A DNA stretch of 36,952 nt, from positions 1 through 36,952 of the IMG/VR virus record IMGVR_UViG_3300006927_000024, one strand, 5' to 3'. Positions 30,070 to 36,952 of the stretch are shown here, piece by piece. Every line of letters starts with the position of its first letter. Position 1 is the first letter of the stretch. The translations under genes and the position numbers were made by a program. Below the pieces are notes generated by a model. That model searched no databases, had not been told where the DNA came from, and was given only the letters and a program-made list of their open reading frames with translations. Source of the stretch: a virus.

Positions 30070-31502
30070 AAATAAAGCTACCTCAATTCGTTTCTGGAAA
30101 AAAAAGTCTCTCTTACAAAGACAAAAAGTATGGATGGAGTAACCCTGAAGAGGTAACAAAAACAATACCCCAAACAGAATACACAAAGACGATAGACAAT
30201 TTGCTGCACTACCAAATACCAAATGAATCAGTAGCTGTAGGGAAGACACCTCTGACTCATGGACTAGATGCACCAGAGTCTTGGAAGGATAAATCTGCAC
30301 AACAGATAGTAGATAGTTTGAAAGCTACGGCAATCGATCTACACACTGACCTTAGCAAAGACCCATTGATGCTAATGTTTGAAAGAGAATATGCACAGAC
30401 TATGGTAAAAATCTATAAAAGTAAGGGCAGTGTCTATCCAGGTATAGAGGAATTACTAACTGTCTCAAAGACATGGCAGTCTATCGTTGTACATAAATTA
30501 GCCATGACTACTATCGCTCGGTGTGTTATAGATACAGCAAATAATGATTTCACCCTAAAAGATCAGTCACATAATGACCTGCTTATAGGAATTAATGACG
30601 AAAATACATTCATGGATCATGTAACTAACTTAGCTCTGATCAATGGCTCTACTATATTCCACTGGGTAGACAAGACATTTCAAATGGCAATGAAGATGCC
30701 ACTGCCAGAGATGACTATCACCAAGGATTTATTTCCTGTTGACGATATGTTTGTAGTCTTTGAGTATCCAGTAGACTATCCAAGCCATAAAAGAAATAAC
30801 CCCAGACGACACTCAAGATGGTTAAACCTATCGATAGAACGTGATAAAGATACCAATGAACCAGTTAAAGTACAGTGGTCAGTACAAGACTCTTCATATA
30901 GCGATCTAAAAAAATACTTTGAGATTGGTCAGAAATACTACCAAGACTATGGAATATTAGCCAACCACCATGATAACTGTACACACTGTGAGGAACATGA
31001 ACCAATAGATAATCTAATGAACGGTAATGATGAATATATACAGCATGGATGGATAAAGCTAGATTCCAAATGGCCCGATGATCTACAGGGTGAAGACTAT
31101 GTAGGTAACCCAAAGGACATAGAGTCAGTCAACTACTGGACTGAAATAATAGTCAAGTTTCTAGCCTTCATAAATACCAAGGCTTCAAGTATAGAAGACA
31201 GTGGTATGAGTCGTGCTGAGAAACGAAGGATTAAAGACCCAAAGTCCAGAGATCAATACGTAAAGACTATAAATCTAAGGCGTATTGAGCATGAAGGCAA
31301 AGCATTACCAAGCGAGATCACACACGGTGACGGCTCTACCAAGAAATATATGAAAGCCCACTGGGTTACTGGTCACTACAAAAAACAGGCTCATGGAATA
31401 GCTAACTCATTACGAAAAGTTATATTCATAGAGCCATATATAAGGGGGAAAGGCGATCCAGAAACAGATAACAGATTAACAGTATACAAAGTAAGGAGAT
31501 AG
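30066..31502 (+). CDS. Large early protein of unknown function (478 aa) with basic C-terminal module
   Basis: ATG overlapping the previous stop (ATGA). Three parts are visible: an N-terminal basic stretch (KIKLPQFVSGKKSLSYKDKK), a mostly alpha-helical middle with an acidic/aromatic core (EIGQKYYQDYGILANHHDNC, then THCEEHEP, a possible C-x2-C metal site), and a C-terminal module from about 400 (KKYMKAHWVTGHYKKQAHGI, then LRKVIFIEPYIRGKGDPETD ending VYKVRR). The pattern K/R-x-H-W-V-x-GH-x-x-x-Q followed by a strand and EP-x-I-RG is one I recall at the ends of plasmid and phage proteins of unknown function. Between the phosphotransfer cassette and the replication module, it could belong to either. 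Confidence 0.65.
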   Translation: MKIKLPQFVSGKKSLSYKDKKYGWSNPEEVTKTIPQTEYTKTIDNLLHYQIPNESVAVGKTPLTHGLDAPESWKDKSAQQIVDSLKATAIDLHTDLSKDPLMLMFEREYAQTMVKIYKSKGSVYPGIEELLTVSKTWQSIVVHKLAMTTIARCVIDTANNDFTLKDQSHNDLLIGINDENTFMDHVTNLALINGSTIFHWVDKTFQMAMKMPLPEMTITKDLFPVDDMFVVFEYPVDYPSHKRNNPRRHSRWLNLSIERDKDTNEPVKVQWSVQDSSYSDLKKYFEIGQKYYQDYGILANHHDNCTHCEEHEPIDNLMNGNDEYIQHGWIKLDSKWPDDLQGEDYVGNPKDIESVNYWTEIIVKFLAFINTKASSIEDSGMSRAEKRRIKDPKSRDQYVKTINLRRIEHEGKALPSEITHGDGSTKKYMKAHWVTGHYKKQAHGIANSLRKVIFIEPYIRGKGDPETDNRLTVYKVRR

Positions 31503-31503
31503 G

Positions 31504-31719
31504 ATGAACCAATATAAAAAGGATCAAACAGATGAAGCAATGGGCGTACCTGATGTTGCAAGAATGTTAGGAGTACACAAGAACACTGTATATAACATGA
31601 TAAAGAACGGTGATCTTGAAGCATTTAATGTCGGGCTAGGAAATAAAGGTACTGGTGTCAGGATTATGAGAAGTGTCGTAGATGAGTACCGTAAAAACCA
31701 TAGGATAAAATATTTTTAA
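31504..31719 (+). CDS. Excisionase/MerR-like helix-turn-helix protein (71 aa)
   Basis: ATG one base after the previous stop, with AAGGAGATAGG upstream. Residues 13-36 are a clear helix-turn-helix of the excisionase/HTH_17 kind: MGVPDVARMLGVHKNTVYNM followed by IKNGDLEAFNVG. A basic wing follows (NKGTGVRIMRSVVDEYRKNH). No integrase is present, so a regulator of early genes or a replication accessory factor is more likely than a true excisionase. Confidence 0.75.
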   Translation: MNQYKKDQTDEAMGVPDVARMLGVHKNTVYNMIKNGDLEAFNVGLGNKGTGVRIMRSVVDEYRKNHRIKYF

Positions 31720-31806
31720 CTGATATAATAACTAGTCCAAATAGGGACGATGTCAAGGAAGAAAGTCATCGCCCCTAAAGCAAGGAACCCAATCGGAGGA
31801 GAAACT
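31720..31806 (+). promoter_or_regulatory. Short leader with imperfect hairpin before the recombination module
   Basis: An imperfect hairpin pairs GGGACGATG (31744-31752) with CATCGCCCC (about 31767-31775), one A-C mismatch. No T-run follows. The following ribosome site is very strong (GGAGGAG at about 31796-31802). Could hold a promoter or attenuator for the recombination genes; no clear -35/-10 found. Confidence 0.35.
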
Positions 31807-31887
31807 ATGACCACGACTAGGCTTTTTCTATTATACAACACAACAATATATAGAGGTCAACAGATAGAGGATAACTATATATGGTAA
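31807..31887 (+). CDS. Possible 26-aa leader peptide
   Basis: ATG at 31807 preceded by GGAGGAGAAACT, the best Shine-Dalgarno in the early block, and stop TAA at 31885-31887, overlapping the next start by seven bases. The product begins MTTTRLFLLYNTTIYRGQQI. Too short to test by composition. The strong start signal and the overlap suggest a translated leader that couples to the next gene. Confidence 0.4.
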   Translation: MTTTRLFLLYNTTIYRGQQIEDNYIW

Positions 31888-32069
31888 AAAAATGTGTTCA
31901 CTACTGGTTAGTAGAACAACCAAGAGGCCCACTAAGCAAGGCAAGATGTAAGCTCTGCATGGAGGTAAAAGAGTTTGCCAATTCGATAGAAGCAAATATA
32001 GCGTGGCTAAAGAGCAGTGACTCTAAAGCCAGACCATTATTCTATAAAGGGAGAAACAAAAATGGATAA
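31881..32069 (+). CDS. Small Cys/His zinc-knuckle protein (62 aa)
   Basis: ATG at 31881. The motif C5-V-H7-Y-W followed by a PRGPLSKA turn and C23-K-L-C26 (KARCKLCMEVKEF) forms a compact C-x-H...C-x2-C metal site. Proteins of the form C-x-H-x-W-x6-GP-x-S-x-x-x-C-x2-C-x4-EF occur widely in Chloroflexi and their phages, to my memory, giving a faint host hint. It overlaps the annealing-protein gene by eight bases (stop 32067-32069). Role unknown; a small DNA- or protein-binding adaptor is plausible. Confidence 0.6.
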   Translation: MVKKCVHYWLVEQPRGPLSKARCKLCMEVKEFANSIEANIAWLKSSDSKARPLFYKGRNKNG

Positions 32070-33099
32070 CGCATTAGTAAAACAAGAAGACAACAATCAG
32101 GCTATGTGGTTAAAGCCAGAAGACCACATGGAACAAGCACAAGAATGGGCAACTAGCTTAATGTCTAGGGTAGATAATACCTTTGACAAGAAGGGACAGC
32201 CTGTTTATTACTCTGATCTAGGTGGCAACAAGTATCTACGTGTAGATGCTTGGGAAATGATCGGTAAGTTTGCAGGAATATCTGCTGAAACTGAATGGGA
32301 GAAAGAACTCTTTGATGCTGATGGAAACATCAGGGGATACAGGGTTAAGGTAAGACTAGTACACAAAGATACTGGTGAACGTGTTGGTGGTGGTGCAGTA
32401 ATGCAGTGCTTGATGGACAGCAACGTAGCCAAAGGACAGTATACCCAAGATGGTAAAGAAAATGCAGTCTTGTCTATGGCTCAGACAAGGGCAACAAGTA
32501 AAGCATTTAGGTTAAACTTCTCCTTTGTTGCCATACTTGGTGGGTACGACTCGTTACCTGCCGAAGAGATAACAGATGAGATGAGAGCTAAAGCCTCCAA
32601 GACTGTACAACATGCTGAGTCACTCGGTGCCGAAGTAACATCTGTTAAGCCTGTAGTATCTGAGGTAAAGGCACAGTCAGTAATAACTCAGACTATCAGC
32701 CCAGAACCAAAGATCACTACGACAACACCAACACTAGAACAGATACCAGAAAGTATCGTGTGCCCTGTACACAATGACACAATGGCACAACGCTCTGGTA
32801 ACTATGGTATCTACTACTCGCATAGAGATGAGGCATCAGACAAGTGGTGCAACTGTAACTATGACAAGCCACGCCAAACATTTAGAGAGGCATGGCTCAA
32901 AGTTATAAGGTCTGAGCATGGTGAAGCTAAAGCCAGCGAAGTAGAGTCACAGGAATTCGGACAGAATATATCTTGGTGGATGACACAACTGGCAAGTACT
33001 ACAGAGATGTGCATAGTCTGTGAATCAAAAGCAGACATAGAAATATCTGATGGTGTATGGACATGCATAGAGCATGAAAGTGAATACAGTGACAACTAG
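32062..33099 (+). CDS. Probable single-strand annealing / recombination protein with C-terminal zinc modules
   Basis: The frame is open from 32017, but the ATG at 32062 has AAGGGAG at the right distance; this gives 345 residues. Residues about 60-170 (YLRVDAWEMIGKFAGISAE, then GYRVKVRLVHKDTGERVGGGA, then LSMAQTRATSKAFRLNFSFV, then LGGYDSLPAEEI) have the layout of phage annealing proteins and Rad52-like single-strand binders, in particular a final S-x-A-x-TRA-x-x-KA-x-R helix followed by a GY-x-x-x-PAEE strand end. The C-terminal third carries cysteine pairs (VCPVHND, WCNCNYD, CIVCESK, WTCIEHE) that may bind two zinc ions. Downstream are two nucleases and an ATPase, so it would pair strands in recombination-dependent replication. 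Family by pattern; Erf, Sak or RecT type cannot be resolved. Confidence 0.65.
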   Translation: MDNALVKQEDNNQAMWLKPEDHMEQAQEWATSLMSRVDNTFDKKGQPVYYSDLGGNKYLRVDAWEMIGKFAGISAETEWEKELFDADGNIRGYRVKVRLVHKDTGERVGGGAVMQCLMDSNVAKGQYTQDGKENAVLSMAQTRATSKAFRLNFSFVAILGGYDSLPAEEITDEMRAKASKTVQHAESLGAEVTSVKPVVSEVKAQSVITQTISPEPKITTTTPTLEQIPESIVCPVHNDTMAQRSGNYGIYYSHRDEASDKWCNCNYDKPRQTFREAWLKVIRSEHGEAKASEVESQEFGQNISWWMTQLASTTEMCIVCESKADIEISDGVWTCIEHESEYSDN

Positions 33100-33403
33100 A
33101 CGCAACGCCAACAACCGTAATAGGGGCAAGGTATACGAGCGTAGAGTTGCAACAACATTAGGTGGGGTACGAAATCTGGATAAGTCCAGACCCCACACTG
33201 ATGTTGAGACAGAAGACTCAGTATACGAAGTCAAAAGCACACAGGCTTCTGTGCCTGTGTGGCTAGATAGTGCATACAGGCAACTGGAAGAAGCCTCAAA
33301 AGAATCTAATAAGACTATGGGAGGAGTCATAAAAGTTTTTACAAAGAACAAAGCAAGGGCATTCTTGATACAAGAAATAGAACTAAAGGGAGAAACACTT
33401 TGA
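33074..33403 (+). CDS. Holliday-junction-resolvase-like PD-(D/E)XK nuclease (109 aa)
   Basis: Overlaps the annealing-protein gene by 26 bases. A weak ribosome site leaves the start open (ATG 33074, or GTG 33089). The basic N-terminus NANNRNRGKVYERRVATTLG has the helix-Glu (Glu22) of Hjc-like resolvases and other RNase-like PD-(D/E)XK nucleases, followed by SRPHTDVET and the catalytic strand DSVYEVKSTQ (Asp43, Glu52, Lys54), then LDSAYRQLEEASKES. All three metal-site residues are present. Size matches archaeal-type resolvases of 110-130 residues. Would cut branched DNA before packaging or during recombination. Confidence 0.75.
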   Translation: MKVNTVTTRRNANNRNRGKVYERRVATTLGGVRNLDKSRPHTDVETEDSVYEVKSTQASVPVWLDSAYRQLEEASKESNKTMGGVIKVFTKNKARAFLIQEIELKGETL

Positions 33404-34287
33404 AATCTAAAAGCTATAAAAGAACAATAGATGATGGTGTCAATGTAAATATAAACACTGTTACTGTTGAACAAAAGACGATAGGTCGTGGACATAAATA
33501 CATAGTTACAGGTACTGGCAGTGATATCGATGGACTGCAATTACCTTCAGTCACTACGATAACTGGTGCCACTGATGGCAGTAGTACTAATCCTATATCC
33601 AGGTGGTCAGTGAAAAATGCACTGGAATATATCAAACAAAATACTTATCCAGTTGCGGAAGACGATTTCCCTATTGATATGGAAGAGATAATTGACAGGG
33701 CTAAGAAAGAACCAGATCGAATACTGAAACAGTCAGGAGACAGAGGTACAAGAATCCATAATGCTGTTGAGGCATACTTGGATAGTCAAGATAACTGGCG
33801 AGCGTATCTGGGACAAGCAGAGAACAAAGAAAAATTAAAGACATGCTTTGAGAAAATAGAAAGCTGGATATCTGAGCTAGGCTTTGAAGTTAAAGCACTG
33901 GAGATACCAGTGTTCCATGATGCTCTCTGTTACGGTGGCTCTATAGATATGGTTATCTCTGATAACAATAGACGAATATATGTATGTGACTTTAAAACAG
34001 GTTCCAATATATATTTCAAAGACGGACTACAGATATCAGCTTATATAGGATGTCTTGCCTCTATGATAAGTAACAATATAGATATCTGGAACGGATACGG
34101 TAGCGACATGTCGTACCGCAAGGAAGACTTACAGCTAGGTGGTGCGGTCATACACATAAAGGAAGAGTCAGAATCTGTCACTATTAACCATTTGCCTGAT
34201 GCTCTTATAGGTGGCACAAGTTTCATGTATGCCCGTGGTCTATACGATAACCAACGTAGCCACAAGTTTAACTCTCACACCCTATGA
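33400..34287 (+). CDS. RecB/Cas4-like PD-(D/E)XK exonuclease (295 aa)
   Basis: TTG start at 33400, overlapping the TGA of the previous gene (33401-33403), with GGGAG upstream. The sequence follows the RecB-type nuclease order: LPSVTTITGAT (48-58), SGDRGTRIHNAVEAYLD (112-128, His120), KALEIPVF (165-172), CYGGSIDMVI (177-186, Asp183), YVCDFKTGSNIYFKDGLQIS (194-213, Asp197 and Lys199, Gln211), then YIGCLASM. No Cys cluster of the Cas4 iron-sulphur type is visible. In phages this enzyme supplies 5' to 3' resection for the annealing protein, as exonuclease does with beta in lambda. Good match in order and spacing. Confidence 0.8.
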   Translation: MKSKSYKRTIDDGVNVNINTVTVEQKTIGRGHKYIVTGTGSDIDGLQLPSVTTITGATDGSSTNPISRWSVKNALEYIKQNTYPVAEDDFPIDMEEIIDRAKKEPDRILKQSGDRGTRIHNAVEAYLDSQDNWRAYLGQAENKEKLKTCFEKIESWISELGFEVKALEIPVFHDALCYGGSIDMVISDNNRRIYVCDFKTGSNIYFKDGLQISAYIGCLASMISNNIDIWNGYGSDMSYRKEDLQLGGAVIHIKEESESVTINHLPDALIGGTSFMYARGLYDNQRSHKFNSHTL

Positions 34288-34538
34288 ATAACGAGTGGGA
34301 ACCATTCTGGAAACAGAGATACGATGTTCTAAATAAAGAAATGAAACTCGTTATGAAAGAAAACGCAGAGATGTTCAACACCATGATGAAGGTAAAGACA
34401 CATACTGACATGGGTGAAATACTTAAAGCAGTAGGACTTGTATCTAATTTAATAGATAAAATAGACAACAATAAAGCAAGGCAATCAAGAAAATACGGAG
34501 AAGAATACTATGGAAGGCCTACGAAGAGACAAGAATAA
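34284..34538 (+). CDS. Small helical protein of replication module (84 aa)
   Basis: ATG overlaps the previous stop (ATGA). Almost wholly helical: WEPFWKQRYDVLNKEMKLVM, then ENAEMFNTMMKVKTHTDMGE, then ILKAVGLVSNLIDKIDNNKA. The C-terminus is basic. It overlaps the ATPase gene by 29 bases. A helicase accessory or single-strand binding role is possible from context; no motif. Confidence 0.6.
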   Translation: MNNEWEPFWKQRYDVLNKEMKLVMKENAEMFNTMMKVKTHTDMGEILKAVGLVSNLIDKIDNNKARQSRKYGEEYYGRPTKRQE

Positions 34539-35772
34539 TGGAATATTACTAGACTTAGATTTGGGTTTAGACTCAATTACATTCTCAGCACACGATATAA
34601 GAAATGAGAAGACGGGGGTACATGCTGAACTGGCTATATCTCTGAACGATAGAAAGATAGCTTACACAATATGTAACATCAAACGTCAGGAAGAACGTAC
34701 TAAATTAACTAATGCTGCCTACAAATTTCTAGGTACGACTCCTGCTGATGCTGCGATGTTGATAGATAAAGGCACACTTGTCGAAGAGTTTAACGACTAC
34801 TGTGACAGGGTGTATCCAGAATTCCTGTCAATACAGGCACCAATTATTGTGAATGGCAAAGAGCAAAGTGCAGTTGAGTATGCACTTAAGCCACATGTCC
34901 TACAGGGTGGTGGCACTATCATGTACGGTAAACCAGGTAAGGGCAAGAGTTTCACAGGAATGATGATGGCTCTTGCTATAGAGAATGGTACTAACCATTA
35001 CTGGGAAACCAGTAAGGGGACATCACTGTATGTGAACCTTGAAAGACCAGAATCAACAATAGCCCCAAGAATATATTCTGTATCAAAGGCTTTGGGTTTA
35101 GACCCAAATGAATCATACCTGTCAGTACTCAACGGTAAAGGAGCTACACTCGTAGACGTTAAGGATGTGATGCAAGAATACATAAGAAAACATAACGTCA
35201 CATTTGTAGTACTAGATTCTATATCCCGTGCTGGTACAGGAGATATGAAAGAAGACAGGGTAGCATCAGCTACTATAGACATGTTGAATAAGCTGGGTAT
35301 ATCTTGGCTGGCTATAGCACACACACCAAAGTATGACGAGACTGTATATTACGGATCAGGCCAATACGAAGCTGGTGCGGATGTTATGCTAAGACACTCG
35401 TCTTCTATCATAGACGACAAGGGTAGTATCGCAGTACTACTAGAGATCACAAAGGCAAATGACATACCAGTGGCACAGCCTATGGGACTACACTATTCCT
35501 TTGATGAAGGCGGACTCAACTCTATCAGGTTTGCGTCAAGGGAAGAGACTGCTCCTCTCATAGATAAAGAGGCTAATCTCTACCGATACGTCAAGGAATA
35601 TATAGATGAAACCACAGGTAGTACAGCTACTGAGATAGCAAATACATTTGATATTGACAGAACTAAAGTAACAGATGTCCTGAAAATTATGTACAAGAAT
35701 AAAGAGATTCAGTCGATAGGTACCAAGGAGAATGAAAAGGTATATGGACTAACAGAACAAGCTAGAGTATAA
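34510..35772 (+). CDS. RecA-fold replicative ATPase/helicase (RepA/DnaB-type) with C-terminal winged-helix-like domain
   Basis: 420 residues; ATG preceded by CGGAGAAG. Residues 1-130 are an N-terminal domain without motif. The ATPase starts at about 125: LKPHVLQGGGTIMYGKPGKGKS with Walker A 140-147, the strand GTSLYVNLERP with Glu178 (ATP-hydrolysis position in RepA-like proteins), VTFVVLDSISRAGTG with Walker B Asp236, then ISWLAIAHTPKYDE (sensor His) and SGQYEAGADVMLRHSSS. The end (STATEIANTFDIDRTKVTDV, then LKIMYKNKEIQSIG) is helix-turn-helix-like. This order matches the hexameric RepA and related phage helicases. The only replicative motor seen; a DNA polymerase is not recognisable, so the host polymerase is probably used. 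Confidence 0.82.
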   Translation: MEGLRRDKNNGILLDLDLGLDSITFSAHDIRNEKTGVHAELAISLNDRKIAYTICNIKRQEERTKLTNAAYKFLGTTPADAAMLIDKGTLVEEFNDYCDRVYPEFLSIQAPIIVNGKEQSAVEYALKPHVLQGGGTIMYGKPGKGKSFTGMMMALAIENGTNHYWETSKGTSLYVNLERPESTIAPRIYSVSKALGLDPNESYLSVLNGKGATLVDVKDVMQEYIRKHNVTFVVLDSISRAGTGDMKEDRVASATIDMLNKLGISWLAIAHTPKYDETVYYGSGQYEAGADVMLRHSSSIIDDKGSIAVLLEITKANDIPVAQPMGLHYSFDEGGLNSIRFASREETAPLIDKEANLYRYVKEYIDETTGSTATEIANTFDIDRTKVTDVLKIMYKNKEIQSIGTKENEKVYGLTEQARV

Positions 35773-35775
35773 GAC

Positions 35776-35830
35776 TATATATATATATATATATACATAT
35801 AAGAGTTGAGTTTAAACTCAACTCTTATAT
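35776..35830 (+). other. TA tract followed by 34-bp perfect palindrome
   Basis: A 20-base alternating TA tract (35776-35795) leads into a perfect palindrome 35797-35830 (17-base half-sites, centre TTTAAA, half-site core AAGAGTTGAG). A partial third copy of the arm (ATAAGAGTT) follows at 35831-35839. It is just after the helicase gene and before the last small gene. There is no T-run as for a terminator. AT-rich melting tract plus palindrome beside a helicase gene is compatible with a replication origin; a cruciform or operator is the alternative. Confidence 0.65.
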
Positions 35831-35872
35831 ATAAGAGTTAAAATATGAGTTTAATACTTATAGAGGAATAGA

Positions 35873-36091
35873 ATGAAAAATGCTACTACGAATTGTGACT
35901 ACAAGATTAAACATAAGACACAAGAGGATGCATTAAAAGCAATTAATAACTATCTAAGCCAGATAGTAATGACTGTTGATCCCCTGGCTCCTTACTACTG
36001 CTATAAACATAAGTGTTATCACGTTGGACACAGTACAAGTAGAGAACAAAGGAAGGACAAGTGGGAGATCATGAACTGGTGGAAAAACTAG
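35873..36091 (+). CDS. Last early gene: small Cys/His protein (72 aa)
   Basis: ATG preceded by AGAGGAATAG. The residues DYKIKHKTQEDALKAINNYL form a helix; then YYCYKHKCYHVGHST gives a C-x4-C plus His cluster suited to zinc, an element I know from small phage proteins with a Y-x-C-x2-C-x-x-x-HVGH motif. It ends with an aromatic basic tail (KWEIMNWWKN). The stop lies inside the bidirectional terminator. Function unknown. Confidence 0.65.
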   Translation: MKNATTNCDYKIKHKTQEDALKAINNYLSQIVMTVDPLAPYYCYKHKCYHVGHSTSREQRKDKWEIMNWWKN

Positions 36092-36116
36092 GGATGCTCG
36101 CAAGTACATCCCTAGT
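36082..36116. terminator. Bidirectional terminator between the convergent blocks
   Basis: ACTAGGGATG (36087-36096) pairs with CATCCCTAGT (36107-36116), 10 bp, loop CTCGCAAGTA. On the minus strand the stem is followed by a run of five T (from AAAAA at 36083-36087), a good intrinsic terminator for leftward transcription arriving from 36117-36952. On the plus strand the T-rich tail is weaker (TTGTCTTTT at 36122-36130). It stands where the two blocks meet. Confidence 0.75.
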
Positions 36117-36287
36117 CTATGTTGTCTTTTGAATAGTCTTTATAAGACTCCAGTACTTAGACATTAACTTTGACTTCTCTTCTTTAGTTAAGCCATCGGG
36201 ACTAGCATCATTTACTATTCCCATAAATTCCACAACTTCTGGAACAACATGGCTATACTTCATGGCAAACTTTATAGCTTGTATCAT
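36117..36287 (-). CDS. Small helical protein downstream of the fibre gene (56 aa)
   Basis: Short minus-strand gene: ATG at 36285-36287, stop TAG at 36117-36119. AGGAG lies six bases before the start and overlaps the stop of the upstream fibre gene, so the two are coupled. The product (MIQAIKFAMKYSHVVPEVVE, then FMGIVNDASPDGLTKEEKSK) is helical with a charged middle and ends in a basic helix (KLMSKYWSLIKTIQKTT). No membrane helix of convincing length. Last gene of the leftward block if circular, just before its terminator. Function unknown. Confidence 0.6.
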   Translation of the reverse strand: MIQAIKFAMKYSHVVPEVVEFMGIVNDASPDGLTKEEKSKLMSKYWSLIKTIQKTT

Positions 36288-36295
36288 AGACACTC

Positions 36296-36952
36296 CTAAC
36301 GTATATACACTGGCTCTTCAACGACTCCATCGTTTACGGTATTAACTTTGACTGTTGAGTTTATAATCAAATCGGCACTGTTAATGTCACCATCATCACC
36401 TACTCTTACGTTCTCTAAAGTTAATGTTCCGATCTCAAAGTAGTCAGCATTAAAAGCACCCACCCAGGCACGTACCCCATCCAGTATTAGCTTGTCTATT
36501 ATGACATCACCACCTGTTGTGCTTTGCAATAATAAAATTCGGTCAACGGTCATGTCCTCTGCTATATAGCTGGTCGCTCCACGACCAGAGCCAATGACTA
36601 CATCATTAGTTGTACTGGACATAGTAGGAGAGAAAGTGTGCCCAGCAGCGACTACGGATGTTGTGGCATTAATAAGATAGATATCTCCATTAGCCCAATC
36701 CATTGTGGGAAACTCAGAGTTCTTGATAATGAGTTCATCGACTGTGATTACGTCAGAGGTACTTGTTCCTGCTATTTGAAAAGCATCAGTTAATCCGCTC
36801 TTTCCTAAATTGATATTCTTAAACGAGATTAAATCCAATCGGAGATTAGCTGGCATATTAATCTGTAGGGTTTGACTTCTGTCAGCAGGAAACTCCCTGT
36901 CTACTATATTATTACCTACCATAGAAGGAGCAGTGTACTGCGCACCAAGCAT
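36296..36952 (-). CDS. C-terminal part of tail fibre/spike (beta-helix-like), continuing from the window edge
   Basis: 218 codons from the window edge to TAG at 36296-36298. The first codon here is Met, but no ribosome site can be seen because the window ends. The frame is the same as that leaving position 1, and no stop intervenes, so in a circular genome the two make one protein of 691 residues. The sequence has repeated beta coils with Ile/Leu/Val and Asp/Asn turns (DLISFKNINLGKSG, VITVDELIIKNSEF, DMTVDRILLLQSTTGGDVII, IGTLTLENVRVGDDG), typical of right-handed parallel beta-helix spikes. No catalytic residues are evident. It would form the distal, receptor-facing part of the fibre. If the genome is linear it is a separate fibre gene. 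Confidence 0.65.
   Translation of the reverse strand: MLGAQYTAPSMVGNNIVDREFPADRSQTLQINMPANLRLDLISFKNINLGKSGLTDAFQIAGTSTSDVITVDELIIKNSEFPTMDWANGDIYLINATTSVVAAGHTFSPTMSSTTNDVVIGSGRGATSYIAEDMTVDRILLLQSTTGGDVIIDKLILDGVRAWVGAFNADYFEIGTLTLENVRVGDDGDINSADLIINSTVKVNTVNDGVVEEPVYIR

Noticed and set aside
31504-31719. True excisionase of a temperate phage
   Set aside because: The helix-turn-helix is excisionase-like, but no integrase, attachment site or repressor is visible; kept only as a DNA-binding protein.
1-36952. tRNA or rRNA genes
   Set aside because: No cloverleaf or conserved T-loop arrangement was noticed by eye in the gaps; an automated tRNA scan would be needed to exclude them.
1-36952. 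Direct terminal repeats
   Set aside because: The first and last bases share no repeat; circularity rests on frame and terminator logic only.

Overview
This window looks like the essentially complete genome of a tailed double-stranded DNA phage, probably an environmental (marine-type) short-tailed virus. It carries a small and a large terminase subunit, portal, scaffold, major capsid protein, connector and tail proteins, and a phage recombination/replication module. I see no bacterial housekeeping genes, rRNA or tRNA, and no integrase or lysogeny repressor. A recognisable tape-measure protein and major tail-tube protein are missing while a 2929-residue virion-type protein sits in the head cluster, which fits a podovirus-like particle better than a long-tailed one (inference). 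The host cannot be read from the sequence; the small Cys/His protein at 31881-32069 gives only a faint suggestion of Chloroflexi-type phages.

Layout. Two divergent transcription blocks start from a hub near 24.09-24.46 kb. The leftward (minus) block is morphogenesis: small terminase (24085) > holin-like membrane protein (23412) > 39-aa basic protein > large terminase > portal > two paralogous virion-associated proteins and a 119-aa protein > the 2929-aa polyvalent protein > scaffold > major capsid > head and connector proteins > tail proteins > a nuclease-fold protein > a repetitive tail-fibre protein that runs off position 1. The rightward (plus) block is early functions: a 126-aa protein, a zinc-finger protein, a cassette with a split phosphoenolpyruvate-synthase-like phosphotransferase, a SprT-like protein and a tyrosine-phosphatase-like protein, then a replication/recombination module (annealing protein, Holliday-junction-resolvase-like nuclease, RecB/Cas4-like nuclease, RecA-fold ATPase).

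Circularity. The open frame leaving position 1 on the minus strand continues in the same frame into the frame entering at 36952 with no stop. Leftward transcription would then end at a bidirectional terminator (36082-36116) that also ends the rightward block. This suggests a complete, circularly assembled genome cut inside the fibre gene.

Most striking features. (1) Between the small terminase and the first early terminator (24099-24898) about 23 different perfect short hairpins stand almost end to end, about half of all bases lying in stems. Many have GAA, GGA, AAA or AGA triloops. The array runs straight through a 126-codon gene, whose start codon sits in a hairpin. A C-rich mirror repeat able to form a G-quadruplex on the other strand lies in the leader. 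(2) A PEP-synthase-like enzyme is split into a free-standing phospho-histidine swivel domain and a free-standing ATP-grasp domain 2.9 kb apart with no PEP/pyruvate barrel; between them lie a SprT-like protein lacking the catalytic Glu, a conserved-looking protein of unknown function and a CX5R phosphatase. These suggest a phage phosphotransfer system with an unknown target.

Genes are packed with ATGA, GTGA, TAATG and TAGTG overlaps, so translational coupling is probably general. I could not identify promoters with confidence, and no endolysin is recognisable.
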